From assembly GCF_002153655.1 (NCBI RefSeq), contig NZ_JOPJ01000020.1, positions 1 to 64,000 on the forward strand: a stretch of DNA of 64,000 bases, in the 5' to 3' direction. Under the pieces are notes generated by a model. The model did not search any database and had not been told where the DNA came from. It saw only the letters and a program-made list of their open reading frames with translations. Position 1 is the stretch's first letter. Every line of letters begins with the position of its first letter. The translations under genes were made by a program, and so were the position numbers. The DNA comes from Acetobacter okinawensis (lineage in GTDB: Bacteria; Pseudomonadota; Alphaproteobacteria; Acetobacterales; Acetobacteraceae). Shown here piece after piece: positions 46,692 through 54,650 of the stretch.

Positions 46692-47330
46692 TCAGATCTG
46701 CTCGATCGTGGAAAAGTCGAATGTCTCCCCTTTAGGGTTTTCGCCCAGCCGGATCACCGTTGCGGAGGGCATGGCGTAGGGTGGGACAGGCAGGTTGTAC
46801 GGGGCAGGGGCCCCTTTTTGCACCCGGCCAGCCAGATCAAATTTGGAGCCGTGGCAGGGGCAGCCGTATCCGCCGGATGCCTCCGGCCCGGACCCCTGCG
46901 GCGGGGTGTAGGCCGGGACGCAGCCCAGATGGGTGCAGATGCCAACATAAATACCAAATTCCGGGGTCAGGGAGCGGTGCCAGTTGCGGGCATAACCCGG
47001 CTGCTGGTTGGCGGTGGAACTGGCATCCTTGAGCTGTGCGCTCAGTTCCGCATTCTGCAGGCTGGCCAGTTCCTGTGGTGTGCGGCGGATGATAAAAACA
47101 GGTTTACCCTGCCACACGGCGATCATCTGTTGCCCGGGGGCCAGATGGGTAATGTCCACATCAACAGGCAGGTGGGCAGCGGCGCTGTCCTGGGGTTGCA
47201 GGCTTTGTACAAACGGAATGGCGCAGGCCGCAATGCCTGTGACCGTGCCAGCCGTGGTGACCATGCCCAGAAAGTCACGGCGGCCGGGAGCCTGTTCGGG
47301 AGCTGGGGTGGTGTCAGTCTCGCGTGTCAT
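46692..47330 (-). CDS. petA: ubiquinol-cytochrome c reductase, Rieske iron-sulfur subunit
   Basis: A 212-residue Rieske protein. A twin-arginine signal anchor (GRRDFLGM) precedes the hydrophobic segment around residues 22-45. The [2Fe-2S] ligands are in CTHLGC and CPCHGS. It passes electrons from ubiquinol to cytochrome c1. It is the last gene of the operon, 18 bases after petC, whereas the common order puts it first. Confidence 0.95.
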   Translation of the reverse strand: MTRETDTTPAPEQAPGRRDFLGMVTTAGTVTGIAACAIPFVQSLQPQDSAAAHLPVDVDITHLAPGQQMIAVWQGKPVFIIRRTPQELASLQNAELSAQLKDASSTANQQPGYARNWHRSLTPEFGIYVGICTHLGCVPAYTPPQGSGPEASGGYGCPCHGSKFDLAGRVQKGAPAPYNLPVPPYAMPSATVIRLGENPKGETFDFSTIEQI

Positions 47331-47348
47331 GGTTGTTGCGTGCTTTCT

Positions 47349-48125
47349 TTACTGCGTTTTCAGGCGTTTCCAGATTTTGCGTTTCCATGCAATGGCCAGC
47401 GCAAGCAGGACGATCAGGTAGGCCATAACGGCCTTGCCAATGCTGTGGCGTTCATTGCGGTGCGGATCGGACGCCCAGACCAGAAAGGTGGTAATATCGC
47501 GCGCCTGCTGTTCCACCGTGGCGGGGGTGCCATCGGGGTACTGGATCATGCCGTTCATCAGTGGTGGGGGCATGCCAATCATATGGCCTGCTGCCCAGTC
47601 GTTATAAAACTTGCCCGGCACTACGGGTGCGTCCGCCGGTGGGGGCATGCGGTAACCGGTCAGGAAGGCATAGAGCCAGTCCGGCCCGCCGGGGTGGGTC
47701 ATGGCCAGACGGGACTGATCAGGGGGGGCAATGCCCCCCATCATGGCCGCCGCAGCCGCATCGTTGGGGAAGGGGGAGTTCAGGTGGTCATCAGGCAGGC
47801 CCGGGCGCATGGTGGGCTGGCCTGTGGCATCTGGTGCGCCGGGCTGTGGTTTGGTCTTTGCCGTTTCCGCAATCTGCTGCTGGGTCAGGCCAATGCCTGC
47901 CAGGTCGGCATAGGTCAGGTTGCGCATGCCGTGGCAGGTGGAGCAGACGTGCTGGAACACGATAAAACCGCGTTGCAGGCTGCTCTGGTCGTACTGACCC
48001 AAAGGCCCCTCAAAGCTCCATGCCTGATGAGGAGGCGCTTTGTCCGGTTCATTAGCCAGTGCAGCACCAGACAGGCCAAGGGCGATCAGCAGCCCTGCGA
48101 CAGGGCGATAGATATGGGGGGGCAT
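47349..48125 (-). CDS. petC: cytochrome c1
   Basis: 258 residues from the ATG at 48125. The N-terminal signal sequence (LLIALGLSGAALA) is followed by the mature start. Haem attaches at CSTCHGMRNL near residue 60, and a Met ligand region follows in the C-terminal half (MPPPLMNGMIQY). A C-terminal membrane anchor lies about residues 230-250. Its ATG shares one base with the petB stop (TGATG), so the two are translationally coupled. Confidence 0.93.
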   Translation of the reverse strand: MPPHIYRPVAGLLIALGLSGAALANEPDKAPPHQAWSFEGPLGQYDQSSLQRGFIVFQHVCSTCHGMRNLTYADLAGIGLTQQQIAETAKTKPQPGAPDATGQPTMRPGLPDDHLNSPFPNDAAAAAMMGGIAPPDQSRLAMTHPGGPDWLYAFLTGYRMPPPADAPVVPGKFYNDWAAGHMIGMPPPLMNGMIQYPDGTPATVEQQARDITTFLVWASDPHRNERHSIGKAVMAYLIVLLALAIAWKRKIWKRLKTQ

Positions 48126-49360
48126 CAGCGCTTTCCTTCCGCCGCAAAAATGGAGGAGGGGAGCGGGCGTGTTTTTTCCCTGCGGGAGACAAGGGGGAGC
48201 AGCACAACAAAGTAGCTGAAGTAATAAATCCCGGCCAGCCGCGCCACAATCAGCCATCCACCCTGCGCATGGTGCTTACCTGCTGCGGCGAGCAGAATAA
48301 AGGCCGCCACCAGCCCGAACAGGCCAATACGGCATAGGGGGCGAAAACGCATGGAACGCACAGGTGAGCGGTCCAGCCACGGAAGCGCAAAAAGGATCAG
48401 CAGGGACGCGGCGGAAGCCAGCAGCCCCCCGAATTTGGAAGGTACAGACTGGAGTAGCCCATAAAAAGGTAGAAAATACCATTCTGGCTCAATATCGGCA
48501 GGCGTGTGCATGGGGTCTGCCGGGGTGTAGTTATCCGCCTCGATCAGCACATTGGGCCAGAAGAACATCAGGGCGGCAAACACCATGGCAAACAGGATCA
48601 GCCCCACCAGATCCTTGCTGATGTAGTAGGGGTAGAACGGTACGGTATCCTTGGGGGTACGTGGCTCAATGCCCAGCGGGTTGTTGGAGCCGTTGACGTG
48701 CACAAGGGTGACGTGCAGCCCCACCACCGCGACAATGGCAAATGCGAGCAGGAAGTGCAGCACAAAAAAGTGGTGCAAGAACACATCCCCCAGATGGTCC
48801 CCCCCGGCCATGATGTGCTCAAGGTCCGGACCAATGCCGGGTACGGCCCCCACGGCTTTTGTAATCACATCCGCCCCCCAGTAGGACATCTGTCCCCACG
48901 GCAGCATGTAACCGGCAAAGGCTGTCGCCATGACCAGCAGCAGCAGAACCAGCCCGCTCAGCCACAGCAGTTCACGCGGGGCTTTGTAGGAACCGTAATA
49001 CAACCCGCGGAACAGATGGACGTAAAGAGCAGCCAAAAACAGGTTGGCCCCGGTCATGTGCATGGCCCGCAGCAGCCACCCACCGGCAAGCTGGCGGTCT
49101 ATGGCTTCGACCGACAGAAAAGCCCCGGCATTGGTGGAGGTGTAATTCATGGCCAGAAAAATGCCTGTGGCCAGCATAAGCATCAGGACAACCGTAAGAA
49201 TGGCGCCAAAGTTCCACAGCCCGTTCAGGTTACGGGGCAGGCGGAAGTCAATATATTCGGCCCGGAAGGCGGAAATAACAGGCAGGCGTGCCTCCACCCA
49301 TCCGGCAAGGCCGGTCATGGCGGGGGTGTTGGGTCTGGTCACCGGGTCTGGCTGGGTCAT
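48125..49360 (-). CDS. petB: cytochrome b of the bc1 complex
   Basis: 411 residues from the ATG at 49360 (MTQPDPVTRPNTPAMTG); the frame extends to 49546. It has eight membrane segments, the haem-binding region with RAMHMTGANLFL, the Qo-site motifs GQMSYWGADVITKAV and PEWYFLPFYG, and a long C-terminal tail. It oxidises ubiquinol and carries both b haems. It is the first gene of petB-petC-petA. The 350 bases upstream, shared with the rib operon, hold its promoter. Confidence 0.95.
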   Translation of the reverse strand: MTQPDPVTRPNTPAMTGLAGWVEARLPVISAFRAEYIDFRLPRNLNGLWNFGAILTVVLMLMLATGIFLAMNYTSTNAGAFLSVEAIDRQLAGGWLLRAMHMTGANLFLAALYVHLFRGLYYGSYKAPRELLWLSGLVLLLLVMATAFAGYMLPWGQMSYWGADVITKAVGAVPGIGPDLEHIMAGGDHLGDVFLHHFFVLHFLLAFAIVAVVGLHVTLVHVNGSNNPLGIEPRTPKDTVPFYPYYISKDLVGLILFAMVFAALMFFWPNVLIEADNYTPADPMHTPADIEPEWYFLPFYGLLQSVPSKFGGLLASAASLLILFALPWLDRSPVRSMRFRPLCRIGLFGLVAAFILLAAAGKHHAQGGWLIVARLAGIYYFSYFVVLLPLVSRREKTRPLPSSIFAAEGKR

Positions 49361-49713
49361 GGCTGGTCCATGAGGGTAAGAGGAATGCCAGCAGGCACCA
49401 CGCACATGACGGGATGAAAAAAACACGGAACGCGCAAGAAAAACCTGCCTTGAACTTACGGTTGCAAAAAGGGCCACCCTTACGCGCATCGGGTCAGGGG
49501 GCTGGCTTACGTCGGTCTCTCTTAACAGGCTCGCCATGCCAGACAAAGGGGCTTGCGGCTCAGGGTGCGTTTTTGGGTCGCATTTGTAATGATTTTCTTC
49601 TTATCTGTGTCAGTGCGCAACGTGGTATAAGCAGATGTGAAGCGTTTTGCCCTTGCAACCTGTGGGTGTTGGTCCCATCATACTATGCAGATGCAGCCGC
49701 GTGTGTGCGGGTG
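49361..49713. other. intergenic region between divergent pet and rib operons
   Basis: No gene seen. It should carry the petB promoter (minus strand) and the promoter of the riboswitch-led rib operon (plus strand). No standout repeat or hairpin apart from short GC stretches. Confidence 0.5.
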
Positions 49714-49858
49714 CGACGTTCTCAGGGCAGGGTGTAATTCCCTACCGGCGGTAAAGGGGGGCCTGTCCCTTCAAGCCCGCGAGCGCCTGCTTTGGCAGGG
49801 TCAGCAGATCCGGTGCAATTCCGGAGCCGACGGTCACAGTCCGGATGAAAGAGAACGG
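49714..49858 (+). ncRNA. FMN riboswitch (RFN element)
   Basis: Strong match to the RFN consensus: the P1 stem CGTTCTC...GAGAACG closes the element (49716-49722 with 49851-49857). Inside are CAGGGCAGGGTGTAATTCCC, TACCGGCGGTAAA, AGCCCGCGAGCG, CAGCAGATCCGGTGCAATTC and AGCCGACGGTCACAGTCCGG. It binds FMN and lowers expression of the rib genes that follow. A hairpin with bulges lies at about 49892-49915 and a T-run at 49922-49928, so control could be by termination or translation. Confidence 0.96.
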
Positions 49859-49979
49859 AAAAAGAGAGACTCGCTTTTTGTCCGCAAGCCCGGAATCCGG
49901 CTGCGAGCAGGAAGTGCGTATCCTTTTTTGACGCCCTGAGTCCGTCTGTAACGTGCAGGTATGGACTGAAGAGAGCAGG

Positions 49980-51032
49980 GTGAACAGTTTTTCACAATCT
50001 TTCTCCTACGCATTGCCAGAGCGTGTGGGCGCGGCGTTTGACCTTGCCGTGTCAGAGGCATGGCGTTTTGCAGGGCAGACAGCACCCAACCCCGCCGTAG
50101 GGTGTGTGCTGCTGGACGTGCAGGGCAACGTGCTGGTTATTGCCGCCCACCATAAGGCGGGTGAATTGCATGCCGAGCGTCTGGCCGTGGAGCAGGCGCG
50201 TGCCCTTGGCGTGGTGGAGCGTATTCACACCGCTGTGGTTACACTTGAGCCTTGCAACCATACGGGCCGCACCCCCCCGTGCACGCAGGCCCTGCTGTCC
50301 ACCCCGGTGCAGACGGTGTGGATCGGCTGCGCAGACCCCAACCCCCATGTACCCGGTGGTGGAGCCGCATATTTGCAGGCCAAAGGGCTGACGGTACGCT
50401 GGCTGGAGCAGGCTCCCAACGGGGCGGCATACATGGCGCGTTGCCGGGCGCTGCTGGCTCCGTTTGCGTGGCGTATGGTGCATGGGCGGCCGTGGATTAC
50501 GGTCAAACAGGCGGTTAACGCTCAGGGCAGCATGGTGCCGCCTGTGGGCCACAAAACCTTTACAACGCCTCAGTCGCTCCAGTTTGCCCATGCCCTGCGG
50601 CGCGTGACTGATGGCCTTGTCACCGGCACGGGTACAGTGCGGGCTGACCTGCCCTCCTTTACCGTGCGGCATGTGCCCGACCACCCTAACCGGCGGCGAG
50701 TGCTGGTGGTATGCGGGGCGTCGCGCAATGTACCTTCCAACTGGCTGGAGCAGGCGGAACAGCGGTTTGACGTATTGTTCTGCCCCGATTGTTCTGACCT
50801 ACCAGCTCTGCTGGCCACAACTCCGGCCCTGTGGGTCATGGTGGAGGCAGGCCCCACCCTGCTGCGCGCCCTGTGCGCGCAGAACCTGTGGGATGACTGG
50901 CTGAGTATTGGGCAGGACGCGCAGGGACGCGACCATTTTTCTGTTTCAACCCGACACGACATTTCCCCCCTTTCGCTTTTTCCCGAATGGGCACGATGCA
51001 CGCAGGAGCAGGCATGTTTTCCGGTATTATAG
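49980..51032 (+). CDS. ribD: bifunctional riboflavin deaminase/reductase
   Basis: About 350 residues from a GTG at 49980, preceded by AGAGAGCAGG; a GTG at 49953 in the same frame lacks a ribosome site. It deaminates and then reduces the pyrimidine intermediate made by GTP cyclohydrolase II. The deaminase domain has HAERLAVEQA and EPCNHTGRTPPCTQAL (zinc ligands). The reductase domain starts near residue 145 (WITVKQAVNAQGSM, VTGTGTVRADLPSFT). It is the first gene after the riboswitch and overlaps ribE by 19 bases. Confidence 0.94.
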   Translation: MNSFSQSFSYALPERVGAAFDLAVSEAWRFAGQTAPNPAVGCVLLDVQGNVLVIAAHHKAGELHAERLAVEQARALGVVERIHTAVVTLEPCNHTGRTPPCTQALLSTPVQTVWIGCADPNPHVPGGGAAYLQAKGLTVRWLEQAPNGAAYMARCRALLAPFAWRMVHGRPWITVKQAVNAQGSMVPPVGHKTFTTPQSLQFAHALRRVTDGLVTGTGTVRADLPSFTVRHVPDHPNRRRVLVVCGASRNVPSNWLEQAEQRFDVLFCPDCSDLPALLATTPALWVMVEAGPTLLRALCAQNLWDDWLSIGQDAQGRDHFSVSTRHDISPLSLFPEWARCTQEQACFPVL

Positions 51033-51616
51033 AATCTCTCGGTCAGGTCCTTGCGGTGGAGCAGGGGGCGCACTCCCTTATGCTGGAAGTACAGACCGGG
51101 CTTGCCGACGTGGCGGAGGGTGAGAGCATTGCCGTGAACGGCGTCTGCCTGACCGCAGTAGCCCCGGCGCAGAACGCCCCCGTACGCTTTTTTGTGAGTG
51201 GGGAAACACTGGACCGTACCATGCTGGGCACCCTCACAGCAGGGGCGCGTGTTAATCTGGAACGCGCGGTTACGCCTTCCACCCGTCTTTCCGGCCATAT
51301 TGTGCAGGGGCATGTGGATGGGCTGGCCCGGTTTGTCGGCGCAACTCCTGTGGGGGATGCACGGCGTGTGGAGTTTGACGTGCCAGCCACCCTGCGGCGC
51401 TACATGGTGGAAAAAGGCTCCGTCGCACTCGACGGGATCAGCCTGACACTGAACGAGGTGGGAGCAGTGCATGGGGACGTGTTCCGTATTGCCCTCATGA
51501 TTATTCCGCACACATGGGAACACACCACGCTGGGCACGCTCCGCGCGGGAGATGCCGTGAATGTGGAAGTGGACATCATTGCAAAATATGTGGAGGCACA
51601 ATGTCAGACAAAATGA
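51014..51616 (+). CDS. ribE: riboflavin synthase, alpha subunit
   Basis: 200 residues from the ATG at 51014, preceded by AGGAGCAGG. It has two lumazine-binding repeats: repeat one has [10 protein letters not shown] and VNGVCLTAV, repeat two has [13 protein letters not shown] and [13 protein letters not shown]. It converts two lumazine molecules into riboflavin. The start lies inside ribD and the end overlaps ribBA by 16 bases, so all three are coupled. Confidence 0.95.
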   Translation: MFSGIIESLGQVLAVEQGAHSLMLEVQTGLADVAEGESIAVNGVCLTAVAPAQNAPVRFFVSGETLDRTMLGTLTAGARVNLERAVTPSTRLSGHIVQGHVDGLARFVGATPVGDARRVEFDVPATLRRYMVEKGSVALDGISLTLNEVGAVHGDVFRIALMIIPHTWEHTTLGTLRAGDAVNVEVDIIAKYVEAQCQTK

Positions 51617-52941
51617 CACAGGGGCAGACCGCACCGCTCCAGCCTTCCGAGCGCCTGCTGCGCGCACTGGCTGCCGTACGCGCCGGACGCATGGTGGTGA
51701 TGGTGGATGATGAGGACCGCGAAAACGAGGGTGACCTCGTTATGGCTGCGGAGTTCATGACCCCGCAGGCCATGAACTTCATGATCACCCATGCCCGTGG
51801 TCTGGTCTGCCTACCCCTGACCGCCGAGCGCGTGGCGCAGCTTGAACTGCCCATGATGGTGCGCCAGAGCGATAACACCGCGCAGTATGGCACGGCCTTT
51901 ACGGTCTCGATCGAGGCGCGTGAGGGGGTGAGTACGGGTATTTCCGCCGCAGATCGTGCCCGGACGGTGTGCGTTGCCGCAGCCGATGGTGCAGGGCCGG
52001 CCGACATTGCTTCTCCGGGGCATATCTTCCCCCTGCGGGCTGAACCCGGTGGTGTGCTGGCGCGTATTGGCCATACCGAAGGCTCCATTGACCTGCTGCG
52101 CCTTGCCGGGCTGAAGCCCGCAGCCGTGATCTGCGAAATTCTGAACGAGGACGGCACAATGGCGCGCCGCCCCCAGTTGGATGTGTTCGCCCGCCAGCAT
52201 GACATGCCCATCATTTCCATTGCCGAACTGGTGGAATGGATCGGGGCGCATGGTCTGGCCCCACTGGAGCAGACCCAACCCGCCCAGCCTGCCACACAGG
52301 GGGAGGAAGGGTTGGCCGATCTGGCCGAGGCCGCCCTGCCCAGCGTGTATGGTGGGGATGATCTGGTGATCCACGCCTTCAAGGACGACAGCGGCGTGGA
52401 GCATGTCGCACTGGTTAAGGGCGATGTGCGCCCCGCAGGGCCGGTGCCGCTGGTACGCCTGCATTCCGAATGTGTGACGGGTGATGCGCTGGGTTCCTTG
52501 CGGTGTGACTGTGGTTCCCAGTTACAGGCCGCCTTGCGCGCCATCGGGCAGGCGGACTGTGGTGTGCTGGTTTACGTGCGTGGGCACGAAGGGCGCGGCA
52601 TTGGCCTTGTCAACAAAATCCGCGCCTACGAACTGCAAGATGCCGGGCTGGACACAGTAGAGGCCAACCACAGGCTGGGTTTTGCAACCGATATGCGCGA
52701 CTGGCGTGCGGCTGCGGGTGTTCTGCGCAGCCTTGGCGTGGGGCAGCTTGACCTGCTGACCAACAACCCCGACAAGGTGCGCGCGCTGGAGAGCCAGGGC
52801 TTTGTGGTACGGCGCAGGCTGGGGCTGGAAATTCCGGCCAACACCTTCAACCGCGCCTATCTGCACGCCAAGCGCCAGCGTATGGGTCACCACCTGAGCT
52901 GTGATTCGCCCCAGCCCGCCATGCACACGGTCCCGGCCTGA
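51601..52941 (+). CDS. ribBA: 3,4-DHBP synthase / GTP cyclohydrolase II
   Basis: 446 residues from the ATG at 51601, with GGAGG 6 bases upstream. The RibB domain (residues 15-215) has [18 protein letters not shown] and [16 protein letters not shown]. The RibA domain follows with the zinc Cys motif [19 protein letters not shown], then [20 protein letters not shown] and [12 protein letters not shown]. It supplies both building blocks of riboflavin. Key residues of both halves appear intact. Confidence 0.95.
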   Translation: MSDKMTQGQTAPLQPSERLLRALAAVRAGRMVVMVDDEDRENEGDLVMAAEFMTPQAMNFMITHARGLVCLPLTAERVAQLELPMMVRQSDNTAQYGTAFTVSIEAREGVSTGISAADRARTVCVAAADGAGPADIASPGHIFPLRAEPGGVLARIGHTEGSIDLLRLAGLKPAAVICEILNEDGTMARRPQLDVFARQHDMPIISIAELVEWIGAHGLAPLEQTQPAQPATQGEEGLADLAEAALPSVYGGDDLVIHAFKDDSGVEHVALVKGDVRPAGPVPLVRLHSECVTGDALGSLRCDCGSQLQAALRAIGQADCGVLVYVRGHEGRGIGLVNKIRAYELQDAGLDTVEANHRLGFATDMRDWRAAAGVLRSLGVGQLDLLTNNPDKVRALESQGFVVRRRLGLEIPANTFNRAYLHAKRQRMGHHLSCDSPQPAMHTVPA

Positions 52942-52985
52942 TCTGTTTTACAAGACCACGCGTTTTAACAAGGATAACATGACTT

Positions 52986-53474
52986 ATGGGTACACGTTCC
53001 CCCGTTACTCTGCCTGACCTCAAGGCACTTTCCCCGGCTCCGCGTCTGGCGCTGGTCGTCAGCCGGTTTAATGAGACAGTGACCGGCGGGCTGCGTGATG
53101 GCGCCATTGCATGGCTGGGTGAGCACGGTATTGCCGTAACACCGGGCGATGTGTTTGCAGCCCCCGGCGCGTTTGAAATGCCCCTGCTTGCACAGGCACT
53201 GGCCAAAAGCGGACGGTATGAAGGGGTGATCTGCCTGGGCTGTGTGGTCAAGGGCGATACCGCGCATTTTGAGTTCATCAGCCTTGGGGCGACCATGGGC
53301 ATCATTCAGGCAAGCCTTGCTACGGAAGTGCCGGTCGCATTTGGTATTTTGACAACCTATACAGAAGAACAGGCCACTGTGCGTTCTTCGGATGATGTGC
53401 ATAATAAAGGGCGTGAAGCCGCTGCGGCCTGTGTGGAATCCCTTGCGCTGCTCCGCCAGATCAGGGAGGGATAA
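52986..53474 (+). CDS. ribH: 6,7-dimethyl-8-ribityllumazine synthase
   Basis: 162 residues. It has LALVVSRFNETVTGGLRDGA, VFAAPGAFEMPLLAQAL and the catalytic-His segment CVVKGDTAHFEFI. It condenses the RibD product with DHBP. The ATG at 52986 follows AAGGATAAC; a second ATG at 52979 is out of frame. It closes the rib operon, 44 bases after ribBA. Confidence 0.95.
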   Translation: MGTRSPVTLPDLKALSPAPRLALVVSRFNETVTGGLRDGAIAWLGEHGIAVTPGDVFAAPGAFEMPLLAQALAKSGRYEGVICLGCVVKGDTAHFEFISLGATMGIIQASLATEVPVAFGILTTYTEEQATVRSSDDVHNKGREAAAACVESLALLRQIREG

Positions 53475-53530
53475 AAACAGGCATCACAGGCCAGCATGGC
53501 GCAGCCTCGGGCAGAAAATGGGGAGACCGC

Positions 53531-54541
53531 ATGAAGCGTATCACTCTTGTCGCCGGTGTTCTGGGGCTGGGCCTTACGGTATGGATGCTCTCGCGCTTTG
53601 GCGCGCAGGCTATTTTTGCACTGGTCATGACGGGCGGCTGGGGAATCCTTGCCGCCATTGTTTTTCATAGCGTTCAGGTCTCTCTTTCCGCGCAGGCGTG
53701 GCGTATTATCGCGCGGCGTGACCTTGCCCCCCATCTACCCTTGCGGGATTTTTTCATGCTCCGCTGTGTGCGTGAGGGGGTGAACAACCTGCTCCCCGTC
53801 GCGCAGGTGGGGGGCGAGGTTGTTGCCAGCCGCCTGCTGGGCCAGCGTGGTCTGGGTTTGCGCCGTGCTGCGGCCGCTACCATTTGTGACCTGACACTCG
53901 AACTGCTCAGTCAGGTGCTGTTCACGGTCTCGGGGCTGTTGTTGCTGCTGGCTCTTGTGCGGCGTTCGGCAGTGACCGACCGGCTGCTGGAGAGCGCTCT
54001 GGTGCTGGCGGTTGTGGGTGTGGCCGTGTTTGCCAGCCAGTGGCTTGGCGCTGTGGCTGTGGTGGAAAAACTGCTCGAGCGTATAGCCTCCCATCTGGGT
54101 TGGGGTGGGGTAGAGGGTATTCGGGGCATCCATCAGGAGGTGCTTGGCCTTTACAAGACCCGCCGCAATGCCGTGACCAGCCTGCTCCTCCAGTTTTCGG
54201 CTTGGGCGCTGGGGGCCGTGGAGGTCTGCCTGATCCTGCATTTTATGGGCCATGACTGCTCGTTGGCGACTGGCTTTGTGATTGAAGGTGTGGGGGAGGC
54301 TGCCAAATCCGCAGGGTTTGCCGTACCCGGCGCGCTTGGTGTGTCAGAGGGGGGGTATATGGTTGTGGGCGGGCTGTTTGGCATTGCCCCCCCTGTTGCC
54401 ATTGCGCTCTCTCTGATCAAACGCCTGCGTGAAATTGCTTGGGGCGTGCCCTCGCTGCTGTTGTGGCAATGGCTGGAGCACGCATGGCCCGGCCATGGTA
54501 ATGGCGCGGAAAAATCCCATTTTCCTCACTCCGGGCGATAA
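53531..54541 (+). CDS. hpnL: HpnL-like membrane protein (flippase-like domain)
   Basis: A 336-residue membrane protein of the LPG-synthase-TM/UPF0104 type, with about eight hydrophobic segments and family motifs NNLLPVAQVGGEVVASRLLG and SAGFAVPGALGVSEGGYMVVG. Members named HpnL are found beside hopanoid genes. The next gene, 110 bases on, encodes HpnN, which supports the name. A good GGGGAGA site lies before the ATG. The molecular role is not established. Confidence 0.8.
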   Translation: MKRITLVAGVLGLGLTVWMLSRFGAQAIFALVMTGGWGILAAIVFHSVQVSLSAQAWRIIARRDLAPHLPLRDFFMLRCVREGVNNLLPVAQVGGEVVASRLLGQRGLGLRRAAAATICDLTLELLSQVLFTVSGLLLLLALVRRSAVTDRLLESALVLAVVGVAVFASQWLGAVAVVEKLLERIASHLGWGGVEGIRGIHQEVLGLYKTRRNAVTSLLLQFSAWALGAVEVCLILHFMGHDCSLATGFVIEGVGEAAKSAGFAVPGALGVSEGGYMVVGGLFGIAPPVAIALSLIKRLREIAWGVPSLLLWQWLEHAWPGHGNGAEKSHFPHSGR

Positions 54542-54650
54542 AAGATAGAGTGCTCTGCCACATCGTCACTTGCATCGTGCCAAGCTGTTGGGCAAACCAA
54601 GGCGGTTTTGTGCCTGACGCCATGGCTTTTCTAGGATCTTGTCGGTTATC

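Noticed and set aside
46191-48215. A 674-codon open frame on the plus strand
   Set aside because: Antisense to the flavodoxin-like, petA and petC genes; no start signal or domain.
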